From: Mycolicibacterium rhodesiae NBB3
GTDB taxonomy: Bacteria; Actinomycetota; Actinomycetes; Mycobacteriales; Mycobacteriaceae
DNA: 64,000 bases
NCBI RefSeq assembly: GCF_000230895.2
Contig: NC_016604.1
Span: 1-64,000 of the forward strand
Direction: 5' to 3'
Position 1 is the stretch's first letter. Every line of letters begins with the position of its first letter. The notes below the pieces were generated by a model. That model made no database searches and was not told the DNA's origin. It saw only the letters and a program-made list of their open reading frames with translations. Shown here in pieces: positions 1 to 8,883 of this stretch. The position numbers and the translations under genes were made by a program.

Positions 1-53
1 CTCGGCCGCTCCAAGAAACCGCCAAGGCCCGGCACGCACTCTGCTGTGAGCAA

Positions 54-86
54 GTGCGGGGGCCCCACCCGACGAGGTCCCCGCAC
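54..86 (-). terminator. Hairpin terminator after the hemophore-like gene
   Basis: GTGCGGGGGCC (54-64) pairs with GGTCCCCGCAC (76-86), 10 of 11 positions, with an 11-base loop. It lies about 35 bases beyond the stop of the minus-strand gene at 123-452. There is no clear U-tract, as is common for mycobacterial terminators. Confidence 0.55.
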
Positions 87-122
87 CTGCTGCGATCAGC
101 AAGCTACGCGGTGCGCCCGCGA

Positions 123-452
123 TCAGTAGTTGTTACAGGTGCCGGCGATGGCTGCCATCTGTCCGAAGTACTTCTGGCCCCACGACGTGGCTTGGTACTC
201 CTGGACGAGTTGTGCACGTTCACTGGGTGGCGCGGACAAGAAATTGCCCACCATCGCCGCCGCCAGCGGATTTCCGTTGAGCTTCTCGGCCAACACGGGA
301 TTCTCGCTGTTCAAAGCGGCGACGACCTGCGGATAGGTACAGGTCGTGTCGATGAGCGGGTCGGCCGACGCCACGCCGGTTCCGACGGCAATGGACAGCG
401 CGACACCGCCAGCAGCAGCGATGAGCAGCTTTTTCGAAGAGAGTGCGGACAT
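123..452 (-). CDS. Hemophore-related exported protein
   Basis: This 109-aa protein has a typical signal peptide (basic SSKK, then a hydrophobic stretch ending GVASADP near residue 32). The mature part is about 78 residues with two cysteines (C38 and C106) that could form a disulfide. The mature layout (a Cys near the start, a helix with the motif PPSER, a Cys at the very end) matches the small mycobacterial hemophore-related family to which the haem-binding protein Rv0203 is related. Haem binding is a family property and is not shown here. It is a single gene with its own terminator downstream; the following kinase gene is divergent. Confidence 0.75.
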   Translation of the reverse strand: MSALSSKKLLIAAAGGVALSIAVGTGVASADPLIDTTCTYPQVVAALNSENPVLAEKLNGNPLAAAMVGNFLSAPPSERAQLVQEYQATSWGQKYFGQMAAIAGTCNNY

Positions 453-926
453 GTTCGGGGACCTTCCAACTTGTGCAGTGACCCCCGACTGGCCCTGACG
501 TGAACTGTGCTCACATGGTAGCTCGCCCGAGCGACTTCGTCACCAGCCGCGGCGACGCGGGGACGGGGCATCGTCGATGCTCACCGACTATTCGGCCACG
601 CGTCGAATCCGGTCGCGCGAAGACCGTCGTGCGCCCAAGTGCTGAGACCCAGAACGAAAACGAGAGCCACGACACGAAACGCGGCGAGCGCCGCCGGCTG
701 CCGGGGTCTCTGCCGAGCGGCAAACGGGGTAGACATCGAGAGCCCCCGTCCTCGCATGTCCCCGTGACCAGCGAGAACATCACTACCGAGGACTGGCGTC
801 AGTGGGCACACGCGCCGCTCGGGGACACTCGGCGCCGACGAGTGCCCGTCGTGACTGAGGCTGAGCCCATGGCCCTGTCATCGGCGCAGTTCGTGCTCAC
901 CGCACGCCGGTTTGTAGTCTTCGGGG
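453..926. other. 474-bp divergent intergenic region
   Basis: This region separates the divergent hemophore-like gene and the kinase gene, so it should hold both promoters. No convincing operator or repeat was seen. The only coding candidate is the small minus-strand frame at 581-736, listed separately. Confidence 0.5.
581..736 (-). CDS. Possible small membrane or exported peptide
   Basis: A 51-codon frame starts MSTPFAARQRPRQPAAL and then has a hydrophobic run (FRVVALVFVLGLSTWA), which is the pattern of a signal peptide or a single membrane anchor. A purine-rich stretch (GAGGACGGGGG) lies upstream of the ATG. There is no recognised family, and the frame could be open by chance in high-GC DNA. 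Confidence 0.25.
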   Translation of the reverse strand: MSTPFAARQRPRQPAALAAFRVVALVFVLGLSTWAHDGLRATGFDAWPNSR

Positions 927-2717
927 ATGCCGTTCGACAACGGCGAGATCTTCGCCGGCTATGTGATCCAGCGGATGCTGGGCTCCGGTGGCATGGGTGA
1001 GGTCTATCTCGCCCAGCATCCCCGGCTGCCTAGGCAAGACGCGCTCAAGATTCTGTCCGTGTCCTCAGGCGCCGACGACGAGTTCCGGGCACGGTTCGTG
1101 CGCGAGGCCGAACTGGCTGCCACGCTCCGACACCCCAACATCGTGGGCATTCTCGATCGCGGCGAGTTCAACGACCGGCTGTGGATCTCGATGGACTACG
1201 TCGAGGGCGCCGACGCGGGTCGTTTGATCAGGGAGTCCTACCCAGGCGGCATGCCGGAGCAGGACGTGTGCGAAATCGTCACCGCAGTGGCCGACGCGCT
1301 GGACTTCGGTCACGAGCACCGCCTGCTGCACCGCGACGTCAAGCCCGAGAACATTCTCGTGACCGGATCGGATGCCGTCCGGCGCAGGGTGCTGCTGACC
1401 GACTTCGGGATCGCCCGCAGGATCGACGACGCCAGCAATCTCACCAACACCAACATCGCGTTGGGAACCATCAACTACGTGGCTCCCGAACAGCTCCTCG
1501 GGAGACCCCTCGACGGCCGGGCGGATCAGTACGCACTGGCCGCCACGGCCTTTCACCTGCTGACGGGCTCACCGCTGTTTCAAGATTCAAATCCCGCCGT
1601 CATCATCAGTCATCATCTCGGCACGACCCCTCCGCGGATCTCGGAGCGCCGACCCGATCTCGCCCACCTCGATCACGTGCTCGCACGAGCGCTCGCCAAG
1701 GATCCGACTCAACGATTCCCGACGTGCATGGACTTCGCTCGGGCCCTCGCCCAACAGCGTCCACGCGGCGATGCGCCTCCTGTACATCCTCAACCGCAGG
1801 CACAGGGACCTGGCCGCGATCAGGATGCTCGTCCCCTGACCCAGCGCCTCGAGCGGTTGGTGGTTCACGGCACAGCGCACCGGGTGACACAAGGCCTGAT
1901 CGGCGCTCATGGGCACACCGGGATCCGGTTCCAAATGGTGCCGCTCGACCCCGTCAACGGGCTCAGGTCGATTGACGTCGAGATTCAGCCCGAGCTCGGC
2001 GCAGGTCGGCTCGGAGAGGGTGACGAGGTCGAGGTCAGTGGCGTCTGGGACGGCAGCTCCCTCGATGCCGACGAGATCCGCGTGTTCTCGGTCGACGTCC
2101 CGGCCAAGCGGCAAGCGGCAATGCCGAAGCCGCGAGCCGAAGCGAAACCACGTACGCGGGGCCGGATCGCGGTGATCGCCGCGGCACTTCTCGCCGTCAT
2201 CGTCCTGGCGGTCGGCGCCACGGTGTGGGTCACCGACGGCTTCGGCGCGTGGACCTCCTCCGAAGGACCGATCGTCAAACCGGCAAGCGCGACCGTGTTC
2301 TCGCCCAATGGTTCACCGGACAATCCGCAGGACGCCGGCAAGGCGATCGACGGCGACCCGGACACGTCGTGGTCGACCGTCACCTATCGCGACGCCGACC
2401 CCTTTCCAACGTTCATCGAGGGTCAGGGCCTGATGCTGCATCTCTCCGAACCGACGGCGTTGAGCGCCGTCACCATCGACTTGTCCAGCACCGGAACAGA
2501 AGTACAGATCCGGGCATCGCCCACCGAAAAGCCCGCCGCGTTGGACGACACCACTGAGTTGGCTCCGACAGCGACATTGCAGCCAGGTGAGAATCGCATC
2601 GAGATTCGCGACCGGACCGAGACGTCCAATGTGCTGGTGTGGATCTCCAAGCTGGGCACGACCGACGGGCAGAGTCGCACGTCGATCTCGGAGGTCACGC
2701 TGCAGGCGGCCGGTTAG
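927..2717 (+). CDS. Transmembrane Ser/Thr protein kinase with MurJ-like ectodomain
   Basis: The 596-aa protein has an N-terminal kinase domain (about residues 1-285). It shows the glycine loop [10 protein letters not shown] (18-27), the ATP lysine in ALK (K41), the catalytic HRD at 135-137 with KPEN, and DFG at 159-161, so it should be active. A linker and a small beta-rich domain (about 310-395) follow, then one membrane helix (about 413-435). The outside part (about 445-596) contains phrases such as [16 protein letters not shown] and [11 protein letters not shown]. From memory these resemble the extracellular discoidin-like domain at the end of mycobacterial MurJ/MviN. It is not clearly one of the named Pkn proteins. 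A small exported protein gene follows 45 bases downstream. Confidence 0.9.
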   Translation: MPFDNGEIFAGYVIQRMLGSGGMGEVYLAQHPRLPRQDALKILSVSSGADDEFRARFVREAELAATLRHPNIVGILDRGEFNDRLWISMDYVEGADAGRLIRESYPGGMPEQDVCEIVTAVADALDFGHEHRLLHRDVKPENILVTGSDAVRRRVLLTDFGIARRIDDASNLTNTNIALGTINYVAPEQLLGRPLDGRADQYALAATAFHLLTGSPLFQDSNPAVIISHHLGTTPPRISERRPDLAHLDHVLARALAKDPTQRFPTCMDFARALAQQRPRGDAPPVHPQPQAQGPGRDQDARPLTQRLERLVVHGTAHRVTQGLIGAHGHTGIRFQMVPLDPVNGLRSIDVEIQPELGAGRLGEGDEVEVSGVWDGSSLDADEIRVFSVDVPAKRQAAMPKPRAEAKPRTRGRIAVIAAALLAVIVLAVGATVWVTDGFGAWTSSEGPIVKPASATVFSPNGSPDNPQDAGKAIDGDPDTSWSTVTYRDADPFPTFIEGQGLMLHLSEPTALSAVTIDLSSTGTEVQIRASPTEKPAALDDTTELAPTATLQPGENRIEIRDRTETSNVLVWISKLGTTDGQSRTSISEVTLQAAG

Positions 2718-2762
2718 CAGAAACGGCGCCAGACCGGCCGGCGCGGTGCCAAGGTATGACCG

Positions 2763-3146
2763 ATGCATCGACGACTTCTGGCATTGCCGTTCGCGGTTGG
2801 CGCAGTGGCCATCTGCGTGACCGTTGCGCCGGCGGTTGCCGCTGACGAGTGCGGCGTCATCCTGCCTACCGCTGACCGGCTGGAGGCACTCTTCGATGTG
2901 CTCTCACCGTCAGGGACACCTTCCTTTTTGGCAGACCAGATCCGAAAAGCACTGTCCCCTCTGTACGGCTCGAGAAGCGCGCCCGCCATCGATCTGCGGA
3001 TCCGATCGGACATGCTGGCGACTCAGGTCGACAACAGCGACCCTTATCGACCGGCAACCCCGGACCTACTCGCCAGCGACCTCGCGAAGGCGAGACAGCT
3101 GCTCGCTGCGGCCCGCGACTCCTGCGCGCCCGGGGTCAGCGGCTAG
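2763..3146 (+). CDS. Small exported protein of unknown function
   Basis: The 127-aa protein starts MHRRLLALPF and has a clear signal peptide, probably cleaved near APAVAA-DE. The mature part of about 100 residues has two cysteines (C30 and C122) near its ends, which suggests one disulfide closing a mainly helical domain. No family is recognised. It lies 45 bases after the kinase gene and could be co-transcribed with it. Its stop overlaps the stop of the convergent gene at 3143 by four bases. Confidence 0.7.
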   Translation: MHRRLLALPFAVGAVAICVTVAPAVAADECGVILPTADRLEALFDVLSPSGTPSFLADQIRKALSPLYGSRSAPAIDLRIRSDMLATQVDNSDPYRPATPDLLASDLAKARQLLAAARDSCAPGVSG

Positions 3147-3913
3147 CTCCCCGGACCCCAAACTCGAACCGACAGGCGTTCCGCGCCAGGCCAAATGGCG
3201 GACGCGGCCGGCGACGCGCAGAAGGCCTGCTCAGCCTGACGGATCGTCATGCCGACCGCGTGGAGCCCATCCTCCTGGTGGGCACGGCAGATCACAGTCA
3301 GGGCCTGGCGGGTCGCCGGGTCGACTTCCTGAGCTTCGATGGTCACGACGACGACGAGCGTGTACCCGGCCCCGGTCGGAAGGTAGAACGTAAGGTCCCT
3401 GCTGACCAGCCCGCCGCCGTTGACCACCAGATAGCCGTCCCCGCTGGGATAGGCGGCTTGACCGACCATCTGCGTGCGTTCGTAATGCAGGCGGTCGCCG
3501 GGTGCGCGCCACGTCGCGAAGCGGGTATTCAGGCTGCCGTTGAACAGGTTTCGCGCGATCGGGATGATCAGTTCTTCGCGGCCGTCGGCGTCGACGTCCT
3601 GTAACCCGACTCCCCCGGGACTTGACGGCTCCAACAGCTCGTCGATGGTTTGCACCACCTCCCCCGCCGCATCGGTCACCGTGACCTTCACCGCCCGCGG
3701 CTCCGGTAATTCCGGCACGGACCAATACGTGACGGCGAAATCGAGCGCACCTGAGTGTAGGGAGCAGTCGACATGCGGCGACGTGCCCTCGGGGCTGATG
3801 ACCGGGATGACCCGTGGGCACGGCGGCAACGTGGTGTCGGCGGTGGCGAAGGGCCACACGGTGCAGACCGTCGCCATCGCCACGACGCCTGCCAATGACA
3901 ACACCCGCTTCAC
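3143..3913 (-). CDS. Exported protein ending the mce operon
   Basis: I place the start at GTG 3913 (VKRVLSLAGVV), because the open frame further upstream only shadows the preceding gene. This gives 256 aa with a signal peptide ending near FATAD. The mature protein carries DVDADGREEL, an Asp-rich loop resembling the calcium-binding loops of FG-GAP/EF-hand type, and several cysteines. No named family is recognised. The start lies 7 bases after the stop of the Mce-associated membrane protein, so it is the last gene of the mce operon. Many mce operons end with two Mce-associated membrane proteins; here this different exported protein takes the second place. Confidence 0.75.
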   Translation of the reverse strand: MKRVLSLAGVVAMATVCTVWPFATADTTLPPCPRVIPVISPEGTSPHVDCSLHSGALDFAVTYWSVPELPEPRAVKVTVTDAAGEVVQTIDELLEPSSPGGVGLQDVDADGREELIIPIARNLFNGSLNTRFATWRAPGDRLHYERTQMVGQAAYPSGDGYLVVNGGGLVSRDLTFYLPTGAGYTLVVVVTIEAQEVDPATRQALTVICRAHQEDGLHAVGMTIRQAEQAFCASPAASAIWPGAERLSVRVWGPGS

Positions 3914-3920
3914 GAAGCAC

Positions 3921-4637
3921 CTACCGCTTCGGCGTCGGCTTGGTGGGTGCAGGAGCCGCGGGTGGTGGTAGCGCCGGGATCTGTTGCTCCACAGGCGGAT
4001 TGGCGCCTGTCTTAGGGGCGATATCGGCGACCTGCCATCCGTCGCCCTCTTTGTGCACGGTGACCTGCAGCAGGATGATCGACACCTTGGGCGTCGGGTT
4101 CTGCAGGTTGCGAGTGGTCTGATGCGCCGACACCACCACTTGATAGGAACCGTCGGGCTGGGCGACGGGGTCGGTGGCCAACACTTCACCGGTGGAGGTC
4201 ACCTGCGCCTCCACCATCACAGCTTTCAGCAGTTCGGTGGCGTTGACGTACTTGTCCTTCAGTTGTTGCGACACCCCGTCCTCAACGGCGTGGAAAAAGG
4301 CGTCCGGATCTTCGAAGGTGTAGTTCAGCGACTTGAGCGCGTAGTCCTTTGCCAGCTGTGCGGCGGTGTCGCGATCGGCCTGGCTCTGCCGCAGTTGTTG
4401 GAGCTCACCGGTCGTCTGGCGGTACTCGACGAACCCGAACACGGCGCCGCCGAGCAGCATCGCGACAAGAACGGCTGCCACCAAGGACCTCGTGGACCAG
4501 CGGCGCGACTCGTCGGACGGACTCGGTGCGTCGTCGTCGGTATTCTTGGGGTCCGCCTCCACCGGGGACTCGTCTTCCGCAGCGTCGTTTTCGGCATCTA
4601 CTTCTTCGTCGTCTGCGTTGACGTTCGAGTCGCTCAT
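3921..4637 (-). CDS. Mce-associated membrane protein
   Basis: I start it at MSDSNVNADDEE (4637), which has a purine-rich AGAAAGAAG upstream. A further-upstream start at 4676 would overlap mceF. The 238-aa protein has a very acidic N-terminus (about 60 residues, cytoplasmic), one membrane helix (SLVAAVLVAMLLGGAVFGF), and an outer domain of about 150 residues with a YTFEDPDAFF-type motif. This is the usual build of Mce-associated (Mas/Mam) proteins, which are thought to stabilise Mce transport complexes. It ends with a Pro/Ala-rich tail. Confidence 0.85.
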   Translation of the reverse strand: MSDSNVNADDEEVDAENDAAEDESPVEADPKNTDDDAPSPSDESRRWSTRSLVAAVLVAMLLGGAVFGFVEYRQTTGELQQLRQSQADRDTAAQLAKDYALKSLNYTFEDPDAFFHAVEDGVSQQLKDKYVNATELLKAVMVEAQVTSTGEVLATDPVAQPDGSYQVVVSAHQTTRNLQNPTPKVSIILLQVTVHKEGDGWQVADIAPKTGANPPVEQQIPALPPPAAPAPTKPTPKR

Positions 4638-4660
4638 GCCAGCTTCTTTCTGCCGTCGCT

Positions 4661-5629
4661 TCACGGATGATGCCACTCAGGGACATTGAGTTGAACCCGC
4701 ACACCGCCAGTGTCGTTGAAGGTCGATTCCCAGAAGTCGAGCCAGTGCCCGGCGTCTATCTTGATGTCGTGCAGCGGTGCGAGCGCAGGCTGCAGGACGG
4801 TGGCAAAGGAGCCCAGCGGACCGGCCAGCATGTCGAGGTATTCGCCGAGTTTCGCGACGAGGACCGAGACCGCATCGTCGGGTCCGATCACGCCGATCCC
4901 GGCGTAGGAAAACTTCTCGATCTCATGGATCAGGTTCAAGAATGCCGGAATCGAGTGCGGTAGCTGATGACCTGTCTCACTGATCACCTGGCCGGCGTTG
5001 ATGTCGCCCATGTTGGTGGTCAAGGTGGAGACGTTGTTGAGCAGCGTGGCCAGCAATGCCTTGTCATCCTGGATCACGTCGGCGGTCAACCCGGCAGTCG
5101 TTGCCAGGGAGTCGATGGTGTCGTCGTTGCCGGCGAACGCCCCGGACACATCGTTGATGAGCCCGTGGATCTGGTCGAGGTTCAGTGCCGTGAACAAGAT
5201 GTTGATCTTGGCGAGCAGGTCACTGGCGGTGACGATCGGCGCGACTCGCTCCGCGGGTATCACCGTCCCATCGGAGAAGTAGGGCGGGGCAATCAGTTTC
5301 GGTTTGAAGTCGATGTACTGTTCGCCCGCCGCGGACAGGTTCTCGATGCTGATCGGGCTGTCGGCGGGCACCGGGTGTGCGCGGTCCAGTTCGATTGACA
5401 CGGCCAGCCCGGTGTTGGTCGTTTGGATATCCGATACCCGGCCGACCTTGATGCCGCGCATCGTCACGTCCGACGTCGGCATGAGGCCGCCGGAGGCGTT
5501 GAGCAGGAGGGTGAGCCGGGTGACCTGTTTGGTTGGGCTCATGTCGAGCACACCGAACGACATGTAGGCGGCTCCGAGCAGTGTCATCGCCGCAAGAATG
5601 ACCAGCGTGGTGCGGGCACTGAATTTCAT
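4661..5629 (-). CDS. mceF: Mce family protein MceF
   Basis: The 322-aa protein has an N-terminal membrane anchor (LVILAAMTLLGAAYMSFGV) followed by the MCE/MlaD domain (about 35-115), with MRGIKVGRV typical of the family. A helical region that in other Mce proteins lines a transport channel follows. It is the sixth of six Mce subunits that together with YrbE permeases import lipids. Its start overlaps the mceE stop as ATGA, indicating translational coupling. The mce locus number (1-4 or other) cannot be decided from the sequence alone. Confidence 0.92.
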   Translation of the reverse strand: MKFSARTTLVILAAMTLLGAAYMSFGVLDMSPTKQVTRLTLLLNASGGLMPTSDVTMRGIKVGRVSDIQTTNTGLAVSIELDRAHPVPADSPISIENLSAAGEQYIDFKPKLIAPPYFSDGTVIPAERVAPIVTASDLLAKINILFTALNLDQIHGLINDVSGAFAGNDDTIDSLATTAGLTADVIQDDKALLATLLNNVSTLTTNMGDINAGQVISETGHQLPHSIPAFLNLIHEIEKFSYAGIGVIGPDDAVSVLVAKLGEYLDMLAGPLGSFATVLQPALAPLHDIKIDAGHWLDFWESTFNDTGGVRVQLNVPEWHHP

Positions 5630-6675
5630 GGCGGCAGAAGTCCCATCGTCTGCATCGCCTCGAACGCCGCGTCGGTCTTGTCCGCGGGATCCACACCCTC
5701 GTTTCCGGTCGGTGGATGAAGGTCGGTGACGGTGAATCTCGGTCCGCCCTTACGGAAGAACCCGAGAAGCTTGTAGCGCAGGAACGCCACGAACTTGTCG
5801 GCGAGCACCGGAATCGTGGTGTCCACGGTCGCCATCGTCCCGACCATCGGCGTGAGGTAGGACAGCATCTGCATCAGATCGCCGGCGATCGGAGTTAATA
5901 GGTCGGCGTTGATGGTGCCGATGTCCTTGGAGCTGTTGACCACGTTGAGGATCGCCAAGGTGATCTCCGACAGGCCTTTGAGCTTCTCCGGGCCCTCGTC
6001 GACCAGGCGGTTGAACACCGTGGTATTCGCCGCCATCGCGGTGGTGATGTTCTCCATGCTGGAGAGCATGCCGTTGATGGTGTCCTGGTTCGCCGCAAGA
6101 TCATTGAGCACACCGGCGACGGTGTGCTGCATCCGGGCCAGCTCTGCAGGATCGTCGGGGAACGCCTTGTTGACCTCGACGACGGTCGTCTGCAGCGTGC
6201 CGATCGCACCGCCGCCCACCAGGTTCGACATGGACCGCAGGAGGTCTTCGACGTTGTCGGCCGGGGCGGTGTTGCGCAGCGGGATGGTGTCGCCGTCCCG
6301 CAGGGTCGCCGTCGACCGCTCCTCCGGAGAGAGCAGCGCGATATAGATGTCGCCGAGCGGTGTCGCCTGACGGAGTTCTGCGCGGGTGTTGTCGGAAAGC
6401 GTGGTGTTGCCCGCTATTTCGACGAATGCGATGGCGGTGTTGCCGTCGAGCTGGACATGGTCGAGCACACCGACCTGCACTCCACCGGAGTCCACCTTGG
6501 CCCGCGCGGGCAGGTTGAGCACGCTGGAGAACTCGATCTTGATGTTGTAGGCGTCGTGTGGGGTGTACGCACCGGGCACCGGCAGCCGCGTCGGGTCCAG
6601 TGAGCATGCCGCTGCGGCGCTGAGTATCACTACGGTCAGCACAAGACGAAGGGCTTGAGTCAATCGTCGATTCAT
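5626..6675 (-). CDS. mceE: Mce family lipoprotein MceE
   Basis: The start at 6675 gives MNRRLTQALRLVL, a lipoprotein signal with lipobox LSAAAACS and lipidated Cys at residue 24. The open frame extends further upstream but only shadows mceD. The 349-aa protein continues with the MCE domain (SGGVQVGVLDHV region, about 60-135) and a long helical tail. MceE/LprK-type lipoproteins are the fifth subunit of Mce complexes. It overlaps mceD (ATGA at 6672-6675) and mceF (5626-5629). Confidence 0.92.
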   Translation of the reverse strand: MNRRLTQALRLVLTVVILSAAAACSLDPTRLPVPGAYTPHDAYNIKIEFSSVLNLPARAKVDSGGVQVGVLDHVQLDGNTAIAFVEIAGNTTLSDNTRAELRQATPLGDIYIALLSPEERSTATLRDGDTIPLRNTAPADNVEDLLRSMSNLVGGGAIGTLQTTVVEVNKAFPDDPAELARMQHTVAGVLNDLAANQDTINGMLSSMENITTAMAANTTVFNRLVDEGPEKLKGLSEITLAILNVVNSSKDIGTINADLLTPIAGDLMQMLSYLTPMVGTMATVDTTIPVLADKFVAFLRYKLLGFFRKGGPRFTVTDLHPPTGNEGVDPADKTDAAFEAMQTMGLLPP

Positions 6676-7835
6676 CCGAACGCGGCCCCCAGGACGAGGT
6701 CGGTGAGGCCGAGGGTGACGGGATCTGACGCGTTGCCCGACGCGCACGCCGACGCGGCCCCGGGGATGTTGCGTTGCGTCAGCGCCTGGCAGATGGCGCC
6801 TGCCTGGGTCGGGGCGATGTCCACCTGCGGCGGAATGTAGGTGACGTTGTGGGTGCCCCACGCCGGCTCGTAGATATCGGCGAACCAGTTGGTGAACTGC
6901 GGCCACGATTTGATCATGGCGAGGATGGCGGGGCTGTGATTGTTCAACAGGTCTCGCATCCACTCGATCCCCCCGCCGGCCCTCGCATACATCCGCGGTC
7001 CGAATCGGTTCATGGCCTCGACGATGATCGGCAGCAGGTGTGACAGATAGCTCAGCGTCGCTCCGAAATTGTCCGAAAGGCCTTCGACCAGTTCGGTGGT
7101 GGCCGGGAGCGTCTGGATGACGGATGCGAAGCTGTCCCAGTTGTAGAGGAAGTCCGAGGTGAGGATCTCACTGTTTTCGAACAACCGTCGGTAGTCGGCG
7201 TCGGCCTTGTACGGGTCGGCGAGCATGGTCGCCAGGTTGCGCATCGTCTTGTTGAGACCGGGGCCGGTGCCTTCCAGCGAGCGGCTGGCCGCACTCAGGC
7301 TGTCGTTGATGGCTCGTACGCCCGGTGCGTTGGACGGGTCCTGTCCGGGTTGGGCTCCGATGATGGCGTCCGCCAGATTGCCGACGGCGGAGAAGGTCTC
7401 GCTGATGCTGACCGGGGTCTTGGTGGCATCCAGCTTGATGCAACCCGGCCCGGTGAACTTGGGCCCACCGGTGTAGGCCTTGGTGAGCTCGATATGACGG
7501 TCGGTGACAATCGATTGCGAGTAGGTGACCGCACCGACGTCTGCGGGCAGGTCGAGATCGGCGGGAACGGTGAAGTCGACCTCGACGTGGTCGGGCTTGT
7601 TGACGATCGCGGTCATGGAACCGACTTCGATACCCAGCAGCGCGACCTTGTTTCCTTCATAAAGCCCTACCGCATCGGTGAATTCGGCGCACATCGTCCG
7701 GATGTTGACGACCTCGGACCTCACGACCTTCGCACCCATGACCGCCGCCGCGACGACAGCGACCACGGTCACCGACGCCGTCGCGATCCCCAGTGGAGTA
7801 CGTAACCGCGCACCGATCGCTGCCGTCACCGCCAT
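6672..7835 (-). CDS. mceD: Mce family protein MceD
   Basis: The 387-aa protein has an N-terminal membrane helix (residues about 14-38). The MCE domain follows, with LLGIEVGSMTAI and the later SIVTDRHIELT motif, then a helical region and a C-terminal tail. It is the fourth Mce subunit. The start is one base after the mceC stop, and its end overlaps mceE. Confidence 0.92.
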   Translation of the reverse strand: MAVTAAIGARLRTPLGIATASVTVVAVVAAAVMGAKVVRSEVVNIRTMCAEFTDAVGLYEGNKVALLGIEVGSMTAIVNKPDHVEVDFTVPADLDLPADVGAVTYSQSIVTDRHIELTKAYTGGPKFTGPGCIKLDATKTPVSISETFSAVGNLADAIIGAQPGQDPSNAPGVRAINDSLSAASRSLEGTGPGLNKTMRNLATMLADPYKADADYRRLFENSEILTSDFLYNWDSFASVIQTLPATTELVEGLSDNFGATLSYLSHLLPIIVEAMNRFGPRMYARAGGGIEWMRDLLNNHSPAILAMIKSWPQFTNWFADIYEPAWGTHNVTYIPPQVDIAPTQAGAICQALTQRNIPGAASACASGNASDPVTLGLTDLVLGAAFG

Positions 7836-7836
7836 G

Positions 7837-8883
7837 TCAACAGTGCCTCATGAGGTTGGGCAGGCACAGGTCCTGCCCGGGGGCCAGCCGACGGTCGCCC
7901 TCGTCGAAGACGACTCCGTTGCCACTGAGCATCGGTACCACGATGTCGAGGGTCTGCCGGAGGCCGTCCAGGGCCATGCCCCAACGCTCGGGATGGGCGG
8001 TGAGCGTGTCGGTGATGTCTTCGAGTCCCTCGGCGATCGGCGCGACCTCCCGTCCGTAGAACACGGCAATGCGGTCGAGCATGCGGGTCAATTCTTTGAG
8101 CAGACCGAAGAATTCGACGATATCGACCGCCTTCGAGGTGTACATCCGGCCGAGGACGGCGAACTGTTCGACGAGCGTGATGAGCTGGTCCCGGTTGACG
8201 ACCACGGCTTGCAGGCCGTCGTTGACGAAGTCGAGGCTGCGATGGAAGTCGGTGGTGGACGTGCTCAACGATGCGGTCAATGAATCAGCCGAGCCGATCA
8301 GATCGCGCACCGCGTCGGGATAGTTGTTGGCCGCGTTGGCGACCTCGGTGAAGGTGTCGTGGATGACGTCGCCGTCGACCTCTTTGATCACCGGTGTCGC
8401 CGCCTGAATGATGTCGTTGATCTCGAAGGGCAGCGTGATGCGGCTTGGCGGAATGACATTGCGCCCCAGCGGGGAAGCGCCCTTGGGGTCAAGCGAAACA
8501 TAGTGACCGCCCAGCGGGGTCAGCAGCTTGATGTCCAGGGTCGAATCCGATCCGACCGGCACCGAACTCTCGACATCGAACTGCATCTCGACGAACGCTC
8601 CGTCGAGCCGAATACTGGTGACCTTGCCGACTGGGATGCCGGCGATGCGCACCTGATCGTCTATGCGCACCCCGGCCGAATTGGCCATGTGCGCGGTATA
8701 TCTCGTGTGACCTGTCGGGTTGAGGTAGGCCATCGCTGTGGCGGCCAACGACACCACGATGACGAGCACTCCGATCACACCGTGCCGGCGACTGCGAGCG
8801 ACGGCGGCCCTTTCATCGAGCGCACCTCGCCGCCCCCCCAGCCGTGTGCGCAGGGCGGAAAGTCGGTTGTGAAACTCGATCAC
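7837..8883 (-). CDS. mceC: Mce family protein MceC
   Basis: The 348-aa protein starts at GTG 8883, overlapping the mceB stop (GTGA). It has a basic N-terminus, a membrane helix (GVIGVLVIVVSLAATAMAYL) and an MCE domain with RIAGIPVGKVTSI and GGHYVSLDP. A helical region that forms the channel wall in known Mce assemblies follows. It is the third subunit of the complex. Confidence 0.92.
   Translation of the reverse strand: MIEFHNRLSALRTRLGGRRGALDERAAVARSRRHGVIGVLVIVVSLAATAMAYLNPTGHTRYTAHMANSAGVRIDDQVRIAGIPVGKVTSIRLDGAFVEMQFDVESSVPVGSDSTLDIKLLTPLGGHYVSLDPKGASPLGRNVIPPSRITLPFEINDIIQAATPVIKEVDGDVIHDTFTEVANAANNYPDAVRDLIGSADSLTASLSTSTTDFHRSLDFVNDGLQAVVVNRDQLITLVEQFAVLGRMYTSKAVDIVEFFGLLKELTRMLDRIAVFYGREVAPIAEGLEDITDTLTAHPERWGMALDGLRQTLDIVVPMLSGNGVVFDEGDRRLAPGQDLCLPNLMRHC

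Noticed and set aside
500..1000. Plus-strand frame of 166 codons before the kinase
   Set aside because: Arg-rich, no ribosome site, and overlaps the start of the kinase gene.
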